Below the pieces are notes generated by a model. That model was not told where the DNA came from, searched no databases, and saw nothing but the letters and a program-made list of their open reading frames with translations. The translations under genes were made by a program, and so were the position numbers. 64,000 nt of DNA from Virgibacillus siamensis. GTDB taxonomy: Bacteria > Bacillota > Bacilli > Bacillales > Amphibacillaceae. The stretch lies in the NCBI RefSeq assembly GCF_900162695.1, contig NZ_FUIH01000007.1, forward strand, positions 2,914,001 through 2,978,000. The letters are read 5' to 3'. Below are positions 1 to 9,135 of this stretch, in pieces (the first letter of the stretch is position 1; every line of letters begins with the position of its first letter).

Positions 1-1011
1 TTGGGTTCAGAGGCAATTTACGGACCGGATACCGGGCAATTGCTGCTTGGTGACCTGCTGCATGTACTGTTTGCGGTATTCCTGTTTGCAGGCCTATTTC
101 TGCCGCTGCTGATGAACTTCGGTCTGCTGGACTTTTTTGGAACGTTAATGACGAAAATTATGCGTCCGCTGTTCCGTCTGCCGGGCCGATCATCAATTGA
201 CTCACTTGCATCATGGGTAGGTGACGGTACAATCGGTGTGCTTTTAACAAGTAAGCAGTATGAGGACGGCTATTATACGAAGCGGGAAGCAGCAATCATC
301 GGTACTACTTTTTCCGTTGTTTCCATTACATTTACACTTGTTGTGATTGATCAGGTCGGACTTATTAATATGTTTGTTCCTTTTTATCTGACGGTCATTG
401 CGGCCGGACTTGTTGCAGCATTGATTATGCCGCGCATCCCTCCGCTTTCCACAAAGGCAAATACGTATATTAGTGAAGCAGAAGGCGATATTGAAGAAAA
501 GGTACCTGACGAACACAACATGCTTTCGTTTGGTTATAAAAAAGCACTTGATCAGGCAAAAACAGAGACAAGCTTTTATAAGTTTTTAAAAGAAGGCTGC
601 CAGAACATTCTTGATATGTGGATGGGGGTTGCCCCGATTGTTATGGCATTCGGGCTGATTGCATTAATGATTGCAACCTATACACCTGTGTTTACGTGGC
701 TCGGACTTCCGTTCATCCCGCTGCTCGAACTGATGCAGGTGCCATATGCGGAAGCGGCATCTGAAACGATTCTGATCGGTTTTGCGGACATGTTTCTGCC
801 ATCGATTATGATTACCCCGATTGAAGCGGACATTACCAGATTCATAATTGCCGCACTGTCGGTTACGCAGCTGATTTATATGTCCGAAGTCGGCGGACTG
901 CTGCTCGGGTCGAAAGTGCCGGTTTCGTTCAAAGATCTGTTTATTATATTTGTATTGCGGACAATCATTACACTGCCGGTTATCGTATTGATTGCGCATT
1001 TTCTTTTTTAA
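1..1011 (+). CDS. YjiH-family membrane protein, N-terminus outside the window
   Basis: The frame is open at the left edge and ends with TAA at 1009-1011, so this is the C-terminal 336 residues of a longer protein; YjiH-family proteins are usually a little over 400 residues by my recollection. The visible part is strongly hydrophobic with about seven or eight membrane segments and holds the nucleoside-recognition (Gate) type region, with the run SWVGDGTIGVLLTSKQY near residue 70. A charged loop near residues 155-190 separates two membrane halves. The family is membrane-bound with no firmly established substrate. The TTG at position 1 is only the first codon in view and should not be read as a start. 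Confidence 0.75.
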   Translation: MGSEAIYGPDTGQLLLGDLLHVLFAVFLFAGLFLPLLMNFGLLDFFGTLMTKIMRPLFRLPGRSSIDSLASWVGDGTIGVLLTSKQYEDGYYTKREAAIIGTTFSVVSITFTLVVIDQVGLINMFVPFYLTVIAAGLVAALIMPRIPPLSTKANTYISEAEGDIEEKVPDEHNMLSFGYKKALDQAKTETSFYKFLKEGCQNILDMWMGVAPIVMAFGLIALMIATYTPVFTWLGLPFIPLLELMQVPYAEAASETILIGFADMFLPSIMITPIEADITRFIIAALSVTQLIYMSEVGGLLLGSKVPVSFKDLFIIFVLRTIITLPVIVLIAHFLF

Positions 1012-1105
1012 AAAAAATATTTGAGTGGTACAATACCGCTTCGGAAATATTTGCGTAACAATTTATGGGAATTGCATTGTTCTTTTAATTTGAGGAAAAA
1101 CCAAT

Positions 1106-1231
1106 CCAGCTGGGGAAAAATGCGAGACTCCTAGGGGAAGAGCAGCAAGTGAAGACCCCGCAGTGAGCGGGTTTTGCGAACGAGGAGGCTGAGCTGCTGC
1201 CCCTGGAAAGCGAGTATTTTTCCACAGCGGC
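1106..1231. repeat. GC-rich stem-loop repeat, copy 1
   Basis: About 125 bp between the YjiH gene and the next terminator. The two ends are inverted: CAGCTGGGGAAAAAT at 1107-1121 faces ATTTTTCCACAGC near 1216-1228. The middle carries GAGACTCCT, GACCCCGCAGTGAG and GAGGAGGCT blocks. The same blocks recur at 13276-13450 and, on the other strand, at 23083-23219. I recall this kind of sequence as a dispersed intergenic repeat in Bacillaceae. No ORF is carried. It and the hairpin at 1304-1338 account for most of this 364-bp gap. Confidence 0.7.
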
Positions 1232-1303
1232 GATTCAACAGTGAACCAATGATTTTGTTGCGGTTTATAAATCTATTCCTAAAATGACAAAAAGGTCCGC
1301 AGC

Positions 1304-1338
1304 AAACAGCCCGCCATTGTTTAAATGGCGGGCTGTTT
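1304..1338. terminator. Bidirectional intrinsic terminator hairpin
   Basis: A perfect 15-bp stem (AAACAGCCCGCCATT at 1304-1318 and its complement at 1324-1338) with a 5-nt loop. It lies just 3' of the reductase gene on the minus strand and about 290 bp beyond the YjiH gene. A T-rich stretch follows on the minus-strand side only after several bases, so strength in that direction is uncertain. Confidence 0.75.
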
Positions 1339-1375
1339 ATATCTATTAACTATAGAGGGTCATCTGTTATACGTT

Positions 1376-2203
1376 TCAGCGAAAATTCAGTTTCGTTATT
1401 TGTTTAATTTTTTCCGTTTTTAACGACGTATTTTTCGGAACTTCTTTGTCAACCACTTCTGTTTCAGATCCTTTTTCCACAAGCTGCGGGTTGTAACCTA
1501 ATCTCTCGGTCATCTCACGCATAAAGCCGTAGAAACTGCTGCTTTCCCCTGAACCTATGTGGTAAACACCTGTCACATCACTTTGTATCTGCTCTTTAAT
1601 GATCTGAGCCAGATCATCCACATGTACAAAGGTGCGGATCAAATCGTCCCGATAAGCAATCGGTCTGCCGGAACTTAGATGATATGCAAGTTCATCGGTC
1701 CGTTCGTCCAGCTTTCCGATTTTGTTTTCGCCATAAATCGGACCGGCTCGCAAAATAACATAATTGGATATTTGGCTTGTTATAAAACGCTCAGCTTTCA
1801 CTTTGGCATTTGCATAGGTGCTGTACAGATGGTCATCCGGCAGTTTCGACATTGGATCTTCTTCACTGTATGGCCCTTTTCCCTCCGTAAAAACAAAGTC
1901 GGATGAAATATAAATCAATTTTGTCTGTGGTGTCAAATGCGTGATCAGGTGTATAAGACCTTGATCCGTTAATTCATGCTCATTCGGACCATCCATAACA
2001 GACCAGACAACCACATCAGGATTGGTTTCTTTGTAGAACTCAGAAAAAGACTCCGGTTGATTGACATCCAGTTTATATAAGTCATCAAACAAGGACGGTT
2101 CTTCCAAATATGTTCCGGTTACAGCAGCATCCGGAATTTCTTTTGCCAGTTGATACAACGATGCACCTACATACCCATTTGCTCCAAATACACATACTTT
2201 CAT
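1376..2203 (-). CDS. SDR-type sugar-nucleotide reductase (RmlD/dTDP-4-dehydrorhamnose reductase-like)
   Basis: A 275-residue extended short-chain dehydrogenase. The N-terminus has the NAD(P)-binding glycine motif GANGYVGASL at about residues 6-15, and the catalytic Tyr/Lys pair lies in YSTYANAKVKAE. The sequence SSDFVFTEGKGPYSEEDP resembles the substrate loop of RmlD-like reductases. Start chosen at ATG 2203 because GGGGAGG lies 8 nt upstream; an in-frame GTG at 2212 overlaps that ribosome site. The gene is followed 35 bp upstream on the same strand by an acyltransferase, so the two may be co-transcribed and act on surface sugars. The exact substrate is unknown, as no complete rhamnose pathway is present here. 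Confidence 0.75.
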   Translation of the reverse strand: MKVCVFGANGYVGASLYQLAKEIPDAAVTGTYLEEPSLFDDLYKLDVNQPESFSEFYKETNPDVVVWSVMDGPNEHELTDQGLIHLITHLTPQTKLIYISSDFVFTEGKGPYSEEDPMSKLPDDHLYSTYANAKVKAERFITSQISNYVILRAGPIYGENKIGKLDERTDELAYHLSSGRPIAYRDDLIRTFVHVDDLAQIIKEQIQSDVTGVYHIGSGESSSFYGFMREMTERLGYNPQLVEKGSETEVVDKEVPKNTSLKTEKIKQITKLNFR

Positions 2204-2237
2204 CGTTGACACCTCCCCTTTTTATCGACTTAACCTA

Positions 2238-3251
2238 TTAATATTCTGATCTGCTTTTCCTTCCGCGGTGTCCAAAGGCCTCTCTTATAATGGACGCTTT
2301 TGCTTCAATTATTGGCTGTGACAATCCTTGTATTGGTCTGCTTGAAAGCAGCAATACGATAGAAGCGGCAATAACGCCAAGTCCAATAACGTCCATGAAG
2401 TTATTCACCTCAAACAGATTGGTTGCACGGAAAAGCTGGATGAAAAAGCCGTGCAGCAAATACACATAAAGCGTTCTCGCTCCAAGTTTTGACAATTTGC
2501 TGTGTGCCTGCGGAATCAGTGCAAGTGCACTGAACGACATGGCTATTGACGTGGCATAAACCAGCAATCTTGCCAGTCCGCCGAATTCCGGAAGTCCCAG
2601 ATCACCATATGATTTTGATGCCAGGAGCCAACCGGAGTTAAATTCCGGCGCAATGTAAATCGCTGCCGCAACACCTACTAAAACGGCCACTGCCGCAATT
2701 CGGAACCCTTTCCGTTTCAGCACCATCACCTGTTCTTTCGTCATCCAATACCCCATCACGAAAAATGGGAAGAAGACAAGCGTCCGTGACAAACTGAATG
2801 TATGGCCGATATCGCCAAAATAACCTGCAATAAGCCCTATGGCAATTGCTGTTATAATACCTGCTGCAGCCGGGATTTTTTTAAAGGCTATCAGCAGTAT
2901 GTGCCAACTGAACAGGCTGAACAGGAACCAAAGTGACCATTGCGGGTAAAAAATCCCGCTTTCCCATCCTTCTTTTCCGATAAAGAAATAGTAGCCTGTG
3001 TACAATAACTGGAAAATCAAATATGGCACGAGTAGTTTTTTTGCCAGATTCATAATGTATTTCCAGTTTCCTGACCCTTTTGCAAAGAAACCTGCCAGAA
3101 AGATAAATGCAGGCATATGAAACGTATAGATCCATAGATACATTGTGTTCATCCCATGTGATCCATCGGTAAATGGCTGGATCAAATGACCGAAAACAAC
3201 TAAAAATATTAAAAATAGTTTCGCATTATCAAAATACGCATTTCTGTTCAT
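2238..3251 (-). CDS. Acyltransferase-3 family membrane protein (O-acetyltransferase-like)
   Basis: A 337-residue integral membrane protein with about ten hydrophobic segments. The N-terminus NAYFDNAKLFLIFLVVFGH is the family signature, including the conserved His at the end of the first helix, and an Arg-rich segment follows later. Members transfer acyl groups to sugars or glycopolymers at the membrane. ATG 3251 has a purine-rich site (AAGGGTGAG) upstream. It lies directly upstream of the SDR reductase on the same strand, which suggests a role in modifying a surface glycan, but this is inference. Confidence 0.8.
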   Translation of the reverse strand: MNRNAYFDNAKLFLIFLVVFGHLIQPFTDGSHGMNTMYLWIYTFHMPAFIFLAGFFAKGSGNWKYIMNLAKKLLVPYLIFQLLYTGYYFFIGKEGWESGIFYPQWSLWFLFSLFSWHILLIAFKKIPAAAGIITAIAIGLIAGYFGDIGHTFSLSRTLVFFPFFVMGYWMTKEQVMVLKRKGFRIAAVAVLVGVAAAIYIAPEFNSGWLLASKSYGDLGLPEFGGLARLLVYATSIAMSFSALALIPQAHSKLSKLGARTLYVYLLHGFFIQLFRATNLFEVNNFMDVIGLGVIAASIVLLLSSRPIQGLSQPIIEAKASIIREAFGHRGRKSRSEY

Positions 3252-3427
3252 TTTTTCTCACCCTTTTTACTTTCCTACCTTAGGTTATACCCGATTCTAA
3301 ACAAAAATACGACGGTAAACCAACGATTTCATAAGGTTGTTAAAGAAGTGTAAACGGAATGAAAAAATGATACATTTCAGTAACGTTGCAGGAAAAATCT
3401 GCTCGGTCCAAACATGCGCATTCACTA

Positions 3428-4606
3428 TTATGGTTCTTTTGTTAATAATTCACGTTGAAAATTGGCGAGTGTTTCACATCCATTTTCGGTGACAACGAAT
3501 GTTTCACTGATTTCGACGCCGCAATCTTCCTCCCATAACCCCGGAATCAAATGAAAGGTCATGTTCGGTTCAAGTTCAGTCTGGTTGTATTGGCGAATAC
3601 TTGCCGTGTGTTCACCCCAGTTTGGCGGATAACTGAAACCGACGGAATATCCGAGTCTGTCATACTTTTCAAAACCGTGTTTCCGGATGGCATCACTCCA
3701 CACCAGGGCAAGTTCACCGCAAGTAACCCCTGGCTCAACCGCATTTAATGTTTGATTGAGACTATCCGTAACCGCATCACCTAACCGTTTTTCTTTAGCA
3801 GATGGCTGACCGAGCTTGATTGTTCTGGCAAGTGGTGAGTGGTACCGTTTGTGTACACCTGCAAGTTCAATCGTAACGATTTCATCACCATTAAACACTT
3901 CCCCGCTCCATGTCAAATGCGGACTGGAGGACTTAACTCCGGAAAGCAATAAGGGTGCAATTGATGGATAGTCACCGTCTATCCCCTCTGCCCCGCTGAT
4001 TTGTGCATAGTAGATATCAGCAGCAACTTCATTTTCGGGGACACCCTTTTTAATCGCGTCTATTCCGGCATGCATTGCTTTTTCAGCATTGGAAGCAGCG
4101 TTCCGCATATAGTGCAGTTCCTGATTGGATTTGATCATTCGCACATTGCCAATCAGCCTTGTCATATCAGCAAATGTTGCATCAGGAAGCCAGCTTCTGA
4201 ATGTTTCATAGGACATCGCGGATAAAAAGTAGCTGCCCATCTCGACACCAATCCGCCTCTGATCCTGCTTCCATTTTTTAAAAAGTTGAGCAATGACATC
4301 CATAGGGTGCTTTGTATCGGAATGCAAGTAATCATCCGTATAATAGTAAATGTGTTCATCATCTATCCAGGTTGTCAATTTTGCACCGTTTGCATCCTGT
4401 CTCCTTCCAACCCAAAATGGCTGATCCTTTTCCTTAATAATGATCAGTGCCTGTGTGACGTAGAAGGAATATGCATCATAACCGGACAGATAATTCATGT
4501 TGGATGGATTTGTCACAAGCATTACATCAACACCCTGCTCCTCCATTTGCAATTTCACCTGTCTGAGCCGCTCATGATACTCGGACGTATTAAACAACTG
4601 TTCCAT
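3428..4606 (-). CDS. doeA: Ectoine hydrolase-like M24-fold protein (DoeA/EutD-like)
   Basis: A 392-residue creatinase/prolidase-fold protein. By recall it follows the ectoine hydrolase family through most of its length: SGYDAYSFYV (residues 41-50), DANGAKLTTW, HPMDVI, HLTWSGE and YPPNWGEHT. These enzymes open the ectoine ring hydrolytically, the first step of ectoine catabolism. The usual M24 metal-binding aspartates are replaced (the region reads IELAGVHKRYHSPLART), as expected for the metal-free creatinase/EutD branch and unlike true Xaa-Pro peptidases. The usual partner deacetylase (DoeB/EutE) and regulator are not next to it. Another member of the M24 family acting on a different amide is possible. 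An inverted-box element lies about 75 bp upstream of the start. Confidence 0.7.
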   Translation of the reverse strand: MEQLFNTSEYHERLRQVKLQMEEQGVDVMLVTNPSNMNYLSGYDAYSFYVTQALIIIKEKDQPFWVGRRQDANGAKLTTWIDDEHIYYYTDDYLHSDTKHPMDVIAQLFKKWKQDQRRIGVEMGSYFLSAMSYETFRSWLPDATFADMTRLIGNVRMIKSNQELHYMRNAASNAEKAMHAGIDAIKKGVPENEVAADIYYAQISGAEGIDGDYPSIAPLLLSGVKSSSPHLTWSGEVFNGDEIVTIELAGVHKRYHSPLARTIKLGQPSAKEKRLGDAVTDSLNQTLNAVEPGVTCGELALVWSDAIRKHGFEKYDRLGYSVGFSYPPNWGEHTASIRQYNQTELEPNMTFHLIPGLWEEDCGVEISETFVVTENGCETLANFQRELLTKEP

Positions 4607-4642
4607 AACCCAAATCCTTCTTCCTTAAAAAGACTTATATGT

Positions 4643-4716
4643 CCTTTCCCGGGAAAAGGCAAATATAAAACGTTGCCTATTTCGACAAATATCGACAAAG
4701 TCGGGTGGCGCCAGCC
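4643..4716. repeat. CCCGGG palindrome followed by a partial TTCGACA-type element
   Basis: CCTTTCCCGGGAAAAGG near 4644-4660 is an almost perfect palindrome. It is followed by TTCGACA (4680-4686), a second near copy ATCGACA (4691-4697) and the block GTCGGGTGGCGCCAG. Read on the minus strand this gives CTGGCGCCACCCGA then TTTGTCGA, which is the core of the 37-bp elements at 32040-32076 and 39828-39864; the left-hand box is missing in this copy. It lies 3' of ku and 5' of the ectoine-hydrolase-like gene. Confidence 0.5.
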
Positions 4717-4719
4717 CTC

Positions 4720-5553
4720 TCATGTTCCTGTTTTCTTTTTGCGGGTGGTTGTGGTTTTCTTTTTGGTTTTGGGTTTGTCTTTTTTGGCGCGGTCAAGGGA
4801 TGCTTCGAGTGCGTCCATAAGATTGGTGACATTGTCGGGTTTTGGTTTTTCGGCTGTGGTTGTAACCTCATCCTGATTTTTCTTTTCCTCGATTAATTCA
4901 AGCAGGGCCGTGCGGTAATCGTCTTTATATTTTTCCGGATCGAATTCAGTTGTCAGCTGATCAATCAGCATTTTAGCAGTGTCCAGCTCTTTTTCTTCTG
5001 TTTTTGTTTCCTCCGGGACATTCGGAACGTCCTGGACATTCCGTACTTCATCCGGGTAATGGATTGTCTCGACAACCAGCGTGTTTTTATAAATCCGGAT
5101 AATCGCCAACTGCTCTTTCGAACGAATTATCATTTTGGCAACGCCGATTTTTCCCGTGTCTTCCAAAGCTGATCGCAGCAGCCCATACGCTTTTCCGCCG
5201 CCCTCTCCAGGAGACAGGTAGTAGCTTTTTTCAAAATAAATCGGATCGATTTCCTCAAGCTTTACGAAGTCTACAATCTCAACTGCCTTATCTTCCTGCT
5301 CCTTTTTCAATTTAGCAAGCTCTTCATCATCCAGAACAACGAATTTATTTTTTGCATACTCATACGCTTTAACAATTTCATCATTCTCCACTTCACGGTC
5401 ACAATTCGGACATGTGCGTTCATATTTAATCGGTGCCTGACATTCTTTATGGAGCTGCCTTAACTTGACATCTTTGTTTTCTGTGGCAGCATGCATCTTT
5501 ACCGGGATGTTCACAAGTCCAAAGCTGATAGTGCCTTTCCACATGGTGTGCAT
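4720..5553 (-). CDS. ku: Ku protein, non-homologous end joining
   Basis: A 277-residue bacterial Ku: N-terminal MWKGTISFGLVNIPVKM, a CPNC pair in the zinc-like region near residue 50, and the core beta-barrel up to about residue 225. The C-terminus, from about residue 235, is a lysine/arginine/threonine-rich tail (KKTTTTRKKKTGT) typical of DNA-binding extensions. As a homodimer it encircles broken DNA ends and recruits LigD. ATG 5553 has AGGAGGT 8 nt upstream. It is divergent from ligD, whose start is 103 bp away, so both may share a control region. In B. subtilis this pair is made in the forespore; I did not find a clear sigma-G promoter. Confidence 0.95.
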   Translation of the reverse strand: MHTMWKGTISFGLVNIPVKMHAATENKDVKLRQLHKECQAPIKYERTCPNCDREVENDEIVKAYEYAKNKFVVLDDEELAKLKKEQEDKAVEIVDFVKLEEIDPIYFEKSYYLSPGEGGGKAYGLLRSALEDTGKIGVAKMIIRSKEQLAIIRIYKNTLVVETIHYPDEVRNVQDVPNVPEETKTEEKELDTAKMLIDQLTTEFDPEKYKDDYRTALLELIEEKKNQDEVTTTAEKPKPDNVTNLMDALEASLDRAKKDKPKTKKKTTTTRKKKTGT

Positions 5554-5656
5554 CTTTCATTACCTCCTGCAGGTTATTATCCGGAAGACTCCGGGTTGCT
5601 CGTTTTCATATTTTCCCCCGAAATAGGCAACTTTATGAATATGGGAGGATTTATAG

Positions 5657-7441
5657 ATGAAATTAATGAAGCCGATTGCCAGTACTAAGATCCCGCGCGG
5701 AAATGACTGGGTTTATGAAGTGAAATATGATGGCTTTCGCTGCGTTCTGGTTTGGGAAGCGGATTCCGTGAAACTTATCAGCCGGAATGATACAGATTTA
5801 AGTGGAAATTTCCCGGAAATTATTGCCTACTGCCGGGATAAACAGGAGCTTATTGCGGATTTGCTGCCGCTCACGCTGGACGGGGAACTGGTTGTACTTA
5901 ACAACGCATACCAGGCCAATTTTGGTTTAATTCAAAAGCGCGGCAGGCTCGGAAAAAAAGATGCCATCCGTGCAGCTGCACAGATGCGTCCGGCATGTTT
6001 GATGGTATTTGATTTACTTCATCAAAAAGATAACACCGATTTCAATACACGAAAAAAACATCTGGCAGCGGTTATGGAGCGGATTGGAACAAGCGGGCGT
6101 CTCCGATATATTCCTTTCCATAAGGATCCGGATGCATTGTGGCGGGAGATTTTTGAGCATAAAGCAGAAGGAATGGTTGCCAAAAAACGGACCAGTGCAT
6201 ACGGAAATGAAAAACAGCATCGTGACTGGTATAAAATTAAAAACTGGCGGACCATTACCGTATTTTTGACGTTTTACAATCCCGGAAACGGATATTTTAC
6301 AGCAGCAGTTTATGATAATGAAACAATTCACGAAGTCGGTAAGTGTAAGCATGGGCACGATCATGAACAATTGGACACCTTGAAAGATTTATTTTTATCC
6401 AAAGGTAAGAAAGAGGATGGCGGCTACCGGCTGCCGCCTGCTATTTGTGCATCCTTACATACACTGGATTTGCATGGCGGGGAAATACGTGAACCGGAAT
6501 TCGTGCAGCTTTTGCCCGAAATGGCTGTCGATACCTGCACATGGAAGAAACTGCAGCAGGACCTCGCCATGCTGCCAAAGGAGATTGAACCTTCCCATAC
6601 AGACAAAATTTTTTGGCCGGAGCCCGGTTTAACAAAAGGAGATCTGCTTGTATACATGCGGGAAATTGCACCATATATGCTCCCGTTTCTTTGCAAGCGG
6701 CGTCTGACAGTGATCCGCTGTCCTGATGGCGTTCATGACAAATCTTTTTTCCAAAAACATCTTCCGGAATATGCGCCAGAATATATACAGGAAATTGAAG
6801 CAGGAGATGAAGTGTTTTTCAGTTGTGAAGATTTACGTTCCTTAACCTGGTTTTCCAACCATGGGGCAATTGAATTCCATGTGCCCTTTCAAAAAATTGG
6901 CAATGATCATCCGTGCGAAATTGTATTTGATCTTGATCCGCCCGGCAGAGAAGCCTTTCCTCTTGCTATTAAGGCAGCAGAATTGTTGAAAGAGATGCTT
7001 GATGGCCTGGAACTTACTTCATTTGTGAAAACATCTGGCGGAAAAGGGCTGCAGGTCCATATTCCAATCCCCGCCAACAGTCTGACATATGATGAAACTG
7101 CCATTTTCACACAAGCAATTGCATGGACCATTGAACGCGGTTATCCTGATTCATTCACAACGGAGCGGCTGAAAGAAAAGCGTGGCAACAGACTTTATAT
7201 TGATTATGTACAACATGGAAAAGATAAAACATTGATTAGCCCCTACTCCCCGCGTAAAACCGCAGATGCTTCAGTTTCTGCACCATTGTTTTGGGAGGAA
7301 GTACGAGATGGACTGACGCCGGATTTATTTACAATTGAAAATGCTGTTGAGCGTGTTAAAAAAAATGGATGTCCATTTGATGGTTATTGGGAAGCCGGAG
7401 AAAGACAGAAAATGGATAAGCTGCTGAAGCTGATCCGGTAG
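5657..7441 (+). CDS. ligD: ATP-dependent DNA ligase LigD (ligase plus primase-polymerase domains)
   Basis: A 594-residue NHEJ ligase in the Bacillus domain order. The ligase domain is N-terminal, with adenylated Lys23 in the motif EVKYDGFRC and the later motifs EGMVAKK and WYKIKNW. The primase-polymerase domain is C-terminal, with the metal-binding FDLDPP and then SGGKGLQVHIPI. There is no phosphoesterase domain, as is usual in Bacillus. ATG 5657 is preceded by GGGAGGAT. It is divergent from ku, its functional partner, and together they repair double-strand breaks without a template, classically in spores and stationary cells. Confidence 0.95.
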   Translation: MKLMKPIASTKIPRGNDWVYEVKYDGFRCVLVWEADSVKLISRNDTDLSGNFPEIIAYCRDKQELIADLLPLTLDGELVVLNNAYQANFGLIQKRGRLGKKDAIRAAAQMRPACLMVFDLLHQKDNTDFNTRKKHLAAVMERIGTSGRLRYIPFHKDPDALWREIFEHKAEGMVAKKRTSAYGNEKQHRDWYKIKNWRTITVFLTFYNPGNGYFTAAVYDNETIHEVGKCKHGHDHEQLDTLKDLFLSKGKKEDGGYRLPPAICASLHTLDLHGGEIREPEFVQLLPEMAVDTCTWKKLQQDLAMLPKEIEPSHTDKIFWPEPGLTKGDLLVYMREIAPYMLPFLCKRRLTVIRCPDGVHDKSFFQKHLPEYAPEYIQEIEAGDEVFFSCEDLRSLTWFSNHGAIEFHVPFQKIGNDHPCEIVFDLDPPGREAFPLAIKAAELLKEMLDGLELTSFVKTSGGKGLQVHIPIPANSLTYDETAIFTQAIAWTIERGYPDSFTTERLKEKRGNRLYIDYVQHGKDKTLISPYSPRKTADASVSAPLFWEEVRDGLTPDLFTIENAVERVKKNGCPFDGYWEAGERQKMDKLLKLIR

Positions 7442-7478
7442 CGCGCAGTAAGGCTTGGAATATGCCCCAGCCTCAAAG

Positions 7479-7512
7479 AAGAAGCTGTCCCGGCCTGCGG
7501 GAACAGCTTCTT
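7479..7512. terminator. Shared terminator between convergent ligD and tcyP
   Basis: AAGAAGCTGTCCC (7479-7491) pairs with GGGAACAGCTTCTT (7499-7512) with one bulged base and a 7-nt loop. It lies between two converging genes and can serve both directions. Confidence 0.75.
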
Positions 7513-7524
7513 ACACATTTACTG

Positions 7525-8919
7525 TTACGCTGAAATTTCCTGTTCTATTGCAGTTTTATCATTGTATGTTTTCAGGTTTAATTTCTTCAAAATCCGGGAT
7601 GTCAATGTACCTGTGAGCATTGCATCGTTTACGTTCAATGCTGTACGTCCCATGTCAATCAACGCCTCAATTGAGATTAGTAAGCCCGCAAGTGCAACAG
7701 GCAGCCCCATCGATGACAGAACTATTAAAGCGGCAAATGTTGCTCCGCCACCAACCCCGGCAACACCGAATGAACTAATGCCGACAATCAGCACTAATTT
7801 GATCAGAAATTCCGGTGTGAAGGGATCAATGCCAACTGAAGGTGCGATCATAACCGCAAGCATAGCCGGATAAATCCCGGCACACCCGTTTTGACCGATG
7901 GTTGCACCAAAAGATGCGGACATGTTGGCAATTCCCGAATCAACACCGAGTGAATTTTTCTGTGCCTGGATATTTAATGGAATCGTACCGGCACTGGACC
8001 GGGATGAGAATGCGAAACCTAGTACTGGCATTACTTTTTTCAGGTATATCAAAGGGTTCAACCCAAATAGCCCGACTAACACTAAATGAATAATAAACAT
8101 GACAATCAATGCGACATAGGAAGCAATGACAAACTTACCAAGTTCAAGTATACCGGCAATATCAGTCGTTGCTGCCATATTTGCAATCAGCGCAAGAATG
8201 CCGAATGGTGTTAAGCGCAGAATCAACGTTACAATCCGCATGACTACTGCATAAAACGAATTAACAATTTTTGTAAAAGTTTCAGCCTGTTCCGGGTTTT
8301 TTCGCCGTAATCCAAGAACGGCGATACCCACAATAATGGAAAAAATAACAATTGCAATTACCGATGTTGGCCGCTGTTGGGTCATATCCTGAAAAATGTT
8401 CGTTGGAATAAAGCTTAGAATTTTTTCAGGTGTGGACATATCTTCCACTTCACCCAGTGTTGACTCCAGCATTTGCCCACGCTCGTTTTCTGCCTGCCCG
8501 GCATCAATCTGATCGGCATTTAAATCAAATAGTGCCGCACTTCCAATCCCTACAGCCGCAGCAATCATGGCAGTTCCCACGAGAATGCCGATAATCCAGG
8601 CAGACATTTTACCAAGATCAGATGACTTTTCCAAGTTAATAATTGACTGAATAATCGATACCATTACAAGCGGAACAACGATCATCATCAGCAAACTGAC
8701 ATAGCCTCTTCCAACAATGTCGTACCATGCTCCTGTCTGACTTAACACTTCCGATTCAGCACCATAGATCATCTGCAGGATGGCACCAAGCACAATCCCC
8801 ATGCCTAAACCGGTGAACACTCTTTTACTGAATGAAAAATGCTTCTTCTGCATGTAAATGAGTAAACCAACCACCGCAAGCAGCATAGCAATGTTAATAA
8901 CAACATATAATGTATCCAA
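7525..8919 (-). CDS. tcyP: L-cystine (dicarboxylate/amino acid:cation family) symporter TcyP
   Basis: A 464-residue secondary transporter of the glutamate/dicarboxylate carrier fold. Length and sequence follow B. subtilis TcyP closely by recall, including FSSRSSAGTIPLNIQAQ, IGQNGCAGIYPAM and the C-terminal GVAGVGGGATFAAL and DMGRTALNV motifs, which are the substrate and sodium-binding re-entrant loops. It imports cystine across the membrane. I choose TTG 8919: AAAGGGGG lies 6 nt upstream and the N-terminus then matches the family. A TTG at 8940 further upstream would overlap the ribosome site. A good sigma-A-type promoter lies at 8987-9016. No S-box or T-box leader is visible. Confidence 0.88.
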   Translation of the reverse strand: MDTLYVVINIAMLLAVVGLLIYMQKKHFSFSKRVFTGLGMGIVLGAILQMIYGAESEVLSQTGAWYDIVGRGYVSLLMMIVVPLVMVSIIQSIINLEKSSDLGKMSAWIIGILVGTAMIAAAVGIGSAALFDLNADQIDAGQAENERGQMLESTLGEVEDMSTPEKILSFIPTNIFQDMTQQRPTSVIAIVIFSIIVGIAVLGLRRKNPEQAETFTKIVNSFYAVVMRIVTLILRLTPFGILALIANMAATTDIAGILELGKFVIASYVALIVMFIIHLVLVGLFGLNPLIYLKKVMPVLGFAFSSRSSAGTIPLNIQAQKNSLGVDSGIANMSASFGATIGQNGCAGIYPAMLAVMIAPSVGIDPFTPEFLIKLVLIVGISSFGVAGVGGGATFAALIVLSSMGLPVALAGLLISIEALIDMGRTALNVNDAMLTGTLTSRILKKLNLKTYNDKTAIEQEISA

Positions 8920-8986
8920 ACCATTTCCCCCTTTACTCAAATGTTACTTTAAGTATATAATTCTTATAAAAATAGTATGATTTAAT

Positions 8987-9016
8987 AATATACAGGGACA
9001 ACTTCAAATGTGTCAA
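8987..9016 (-). promoter_or_regulatory. Probable sigma-A promoter of tcyP
   Basis: On the minus strand, TTGACA (9011-9016), an 18-bp spacer and TATATT (8987-8992). It lies about 70 bp upstream of the chosen tcyP start. Confidence 0.55.
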
Positions 9017-9082
9017 GAGATTGAATTTTGGTAAAAGTCGCCTTAAACTTGAAAAAATAAGCCTGGCTAAAGGCAGGCTAAA

Positions 9083-9116
9083 AAATCCCGTACTGCCAAA
9101 AAGCAGTACGGGATTT
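9083..9116. terminator. Terminator 3' of osmC
   Basis: A perfect 14-bp stem, AAATCCCGTACTGC (9083-9096) and its complement (9103-9116), with a 6-nt loop. On the minus strand it lies 20 bp after the osmC stop. Confidence 0.85.
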
Positions 9117-9135
9117 CCTTTATAAAAAACTTTCT

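Noticed and set aside
4286..4876. 196-codon plus-strand frame
   Set aside because: Antisense to the ectoine-hydrolase-like gene and the ku tail; composition is that of a shadow frame with many Cys and Ile residues.
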